From an uncultured Campylobacter sp. (GTDB lineage: Bacteria; Campylobacterota; Campylobacteria; Campylobacterales; Campylobacteraceae): a DNA stretch of 7,117 bases. Location of the stretch: contig CALIWP010000071.1 of assembly GCA_938046705.1 (NCBI GenBank), positions 1 through 7,117 on the forward strand. Reading direction: 5' to 3'. Shown in pieces: positions 5,143 to 7,117 of the stretch (within the stretch, counting starts at the first letter, position 1; every line of letters begins with the position of its first letter). A model generated the notes under the pieces. That model had not been told where the DNA came from and searched no databases. It saw nothing but the letters and a program-made list of their open reading frames with translations. The position numbers and the translations under genes are program-made.

Positions 5143-6381
5143 ATGAAACTCGGTAATTTTTTAAAGGCGTATTTTTTATCGTTCGCACTGATTTTCGTCG
5201 CAGCTGCGCAGGAAAATAAATCGGCACAGGAAGCAGCGTCGCAAGCAGAGAAAAATACGGCCGAGCAACAAACTGCTCAAGCTGGCGTAAAAGACGACAC
5301 CAACGCTAGCGAGCAAAGCGTTCGTCAAGATAGACAAAATCCGGACGCTGAGGAAAATCAAAACGAAAAAGCCATAAAGCTCACGGTCGTCTCGCCCAAG
5401 ATCGCAAAATTTAGCCCAAAGCTAAATTTACACGGCGAACTGGTCGCTAAAGACGATGTCGCAGTAGGTTCGGCGTTACAAGGCCGGCAAATCTCCGAGG
5501 TTTTAGTCGAGGTCGGCGAAAGCGTACAAAAGGGGCAAATTTTAGCTCTGCTGGATAATGCCGGCGTAAAAGCGAAATTTGACCAGCAAACCGCTGCGCT
5601 AGAGGCTGCAAAGCAAAATTTAAACTCCGCTAAGGCTGCTTTTAGCGAGGCCGAGTCCGCGCTAAAGCGAGCCAAAAGCTTAGCCGCAAAAAAGGCGATC
5701 AGCTCGCAAGAGCTCGAACAAGCAAATGCGAAAGAAGCAAGCGCTAGAGCGAATTTAAACTCCGCAAAGGCCCAAATTTTGCAGATAGACGCACAGATCT
5801 CGGAGGCCAAAGATCAGCTAGCAAAGGCTAGCGTGATAGCGCCCGTTAGTGGCGTCGTAACGGCCAAAAAAGCCCAGATCGGTGCGCTAACTAGCGGCGA
5901 GGCTTTGTTTAACATCGCAAAAGACGGCACTGTCGAGCTATCTGTAGACGTGGACGTTAGAGAGTTAGCACATATAAAAGTCGGCATGAGCGCGCAGGCT
6001 CAAATTTACGGCGTAAAAGAGGCCGTAAACGGCAAGGTGCGGCTGGTGCCTGTTAGCGTGGATACGAGCTCGCGCCTAGGCAAGGTTAAAATTTCGCTAG
6101 ACGGCGGGGCTAAATTTATCGGTTCGTACGCCAAGGCCGTTATCGACCTGCCCGAATTTAACGCGTTAGCACTGCCTGCGCAGGTGATTTCGTTTACGGA
6201 CGAGGGCGCGTTTGCGACGCTAATAAAAGACGGCAAGGCGCAGAAGCGAAAAATCCAAATCGGACTTAGAGTAAACGGGCTAGTGCAGGTGATTTCGGGC
6301 GTTAGCGAGGACGATGAGGTCGCGCTAAAAGCCGCCGCGCTGGTAAATGACGGCGAAGCGGCGCAAAGGGGCGCGGAGTGA
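5143..6381 (+). CDS. RND efflux periplasmic adaptor (membrane fusion protein, AcrA/MexA/CmeA type)
   Basis: This 412-aa protein would bridge the inner-membrane pump encoded next and a TolC-like outer-membrane channel. A Sec signal peptide (1-22, ending FVAAA) lacks a lipobox Cys, so it is not a typical lipoprotein. Residues 23-76 form a polar linker rich in Gln, Glu, Asn and Ala. The two lipoyl half-motifs lie at about 98-140 (LHGEL to LALLDNAG) and 228-256 (KASVIAPVSGVV), enclosing an alpha-helical hairpin (141-227). At the hairpin tip R176, L180 and S187 have the R-x3-L-x6-S spacing known for contact with TolC-family channels. Beta-barrel and membrane-proximal domains follow (265-400). The start has AAAGGAAA at 5132-5139. 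The stop overlaps the pump start by four bases, so the two are translated together. Its drug range cannot be told from sequence. Confidence 0.92.
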   Translation: MKLGNFLKAYFLSFALIFVAAAQENKSAQEAASQAEKNTAEQQTAQAGVKDDTNASEQSVRQDRQNPDAEENQNEKAIKLTVVSPKIAKFSPKLNLHGELVAKDDVAVGSALQGRQISEVLVEVGESVQKGQILALLDNAGVKAKFDQQTAALEAAKQNLNSAKAAFSEAESALKRAKSLAAKKAISSQELEQANAKEASARANLNSAKAQILQIDAQISEAKDQLAKASVIAPVSGVVTAKKAQIGALTSGEALFNIAKDGTVELSVDVDVRELAHIKVGMSAQAQIYGVKEAVNGKVRLVPVSVDTSSRLGKVKISLDGGAKFIGSYAKAVIDLPEFNALALPAQVISFTDEGAFATLIKDGKAQKRKIQIGLRVNGLVQVISGVSEDDEVALKAAALVNDGEAAQRGAE

Positions 6382-7117
6382 AAATTTCGTCTTGGGCGAT
6401 CCGACATCCTATCCCTATCATCGTGCTTTTTATCGCGCTTAGTTTAGGCGGCGTAGCGTCGTTTTTACGCCTACCGATAAACGCGAACCCAAACGTAAAT
6501 TTCCCTATCGTTAGCGTCACGGTCACGCAGGCGGGCGCGTCGCCTACGCAGCTGGAAAGCTCGACTACTAGGCGCATCGAGGACGCCGTGAGCGGGCTGG
6601 CGGACGTGAGGCACGTTAGCTCTACGATCTCCGAGGGTAGCTCGGCTACCACAGTGGAGTTTGCTATCGAGACGGACGTCGATAGAGCCGTAAACGACGT
6701 GCGAAACGCTATCTCGCAGATCAGAGACGAACTACCCGCCGGCATCGATACGCCGCTGGTAGAGCGCGTGGACGTCGAGGGCGGCACGCTGGCGTTTTAT
6801 TCGGTAGGAAGCGTAAATTTAGACCAAAGTGAAATATCGCACCTGATAGATAACGAGATAAAAAGGCGGCTGCTAGCGATCCCCGGCGTACAGCAGGTAA
6901 AGCGTCTAGGCGGCACTACGCGCGAGATCAGAGTGTTTTTAGATCCCGCCGCGCTTAGCTCGCTAAAGATAGACGCGGCTTATATCAGCAAGCAGCTTGC
7001 ACAAAATAATGCCGATTTGCCCGCCGGCAGGACCGTTTTAGACGGCGCGGAAAACAGCCTGCGCGTAACAGGCGGCGCAAAGAGTATCGAGGAGCTAACA
7101 GACACCCCCATCCGACT
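6378..7117 (+). CDS. RND efflux permease (AcrB/MexB/CmeB type), N-terminal part
   Basis: The first 246 codons of a pump normally about 1,000-1,050 residues long; it is cut by the window edge, not broken. The GTG start overlaps the adaptor stop (GTGA, 6378-6381) and is preceded by AAAGGGG (6365-6371). The protein starts MKISSWAIRHP, followed by transmembrane helix 1 (about 11-30), then FPIVSVTVTQAGASPTQLE (42-60), which marks the first porter subdomain of the hydrophobe/amphiphile RND family, with EDAVSGLADV and STISEGSSATTVEF following. LLAIPGVQQV and VFLDPAALSSLKI (186-198) belong to the second porter segment. It would use the proton gradient to export hydrophobic compounds from the periplasm or membrane. 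The transmembrane proton-relay residues are outside the window. A heavy-metal (CusA-type) pump is less likely but not excluded by this fragment. Confidence 0.93.
   Translation, partial: MKISSWAIRHPIPIIVLFIALSLGGVASFLRLPINANPNVNFPIVSVTVTQAGASPTQLESSTTRRIEDAVSGLADVRHVSSTISEGSSATTVEFAIETDVDRAVNDVRNAISQIRDELPAGIDTPLVERVDVEGGTLAFYSVGSVNLDQSEISHLIDNEIKRRLLAIPGVQQVKRLGGTTREIRVFLDPAALSSLKIDAAYISKQLAQNNADLPAGRTVLDGAENSLRVTGGAKSIEELTDTPIR

Noticed and set aside
5358..6787. Several - strand open frames within the adaptor and pump genes
   Set aside because: They are Ala/Ser-rich mirror translations of conserved coding sequence without ribosome sites or known domains.

Overview
The window looks like a chromosomal piece of a Campylobacter of the comparatively GC-rich oral/gut group (C. 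showae, C. rectus, C. curvus, C. concisus type). This is inferred from the very frequent word AAATTT/TAAATTTA between genes, from Campylobacter-like genes with AAGGAG-type ribosome sites, and from the mix of a two-subunit iron-sulfur fumarase, a TRAP solute receptor and an RND efflux operon. No rRNA, tRNA, CRISPR array, insertion sequence or phage gene is visible.

Layout, left to right. (1) Positions 1-143 hold the last 46 codons of a HlyC/CorC-type membrane protein on the + strand. (2) A 400-bp AT-rich spacer follows; it begins with two consecutive RNA hairpins built on AAATTT words. (3) A tight + strand operon at 545-1960 encodes the alpha and beta subunits of a class I [4Fe-4S] fumarate hydratase, and the expected cluster and active-site residues are all visible. 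A GC-rich inverted repeat after it is a plausible terminator. (4) Convergent to this, 2065-2579 on the - strand is a broken gene for a small exported protein, with an intact start and signal peptide, then a frameshift and an in-frame TAG. (5) Positions 2791-3843 on the - strand encode a periplasmic TRAP solute-binding protein resembling the 2-oxoacid receptor TakP. No membrane subunits are next to it. (6) About 720 bp (3844-4566) contain no convincing gene. (7) A MarR-family repressor (4567-5013, - strand) is divergent from an RND efflux operon (+ strand): a periplasmic adaptor (5143-6381) followed, with a 4-nt overlap, by the inner-membrane pump, which runs off the right edge.

How the genes work together. 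The fumarase pair interconverts fumarate and malate in the cytoplasm, fitting the fumarate-centred metabolism of this group. The MarR gene and the efflux operon form a classic regulator/target pair. Their 129-bp shared spacer holds two opposing promoters and three related TTTAGTC/TTTTAGT palindromic elements that overlap them, which suggests autoregulation and drug- or stress-responsive control of the pump. The outer-membrane channel is not in view; it may lie beyond the right edge or be supplied from elsewhere.

I do not see an obviously new multi-gene system here. The most interesting items are the operator layout of the efflux locus, the AAATTT hairpin structures, the orphan TRAP receptor and the decayed exported-protein gene.
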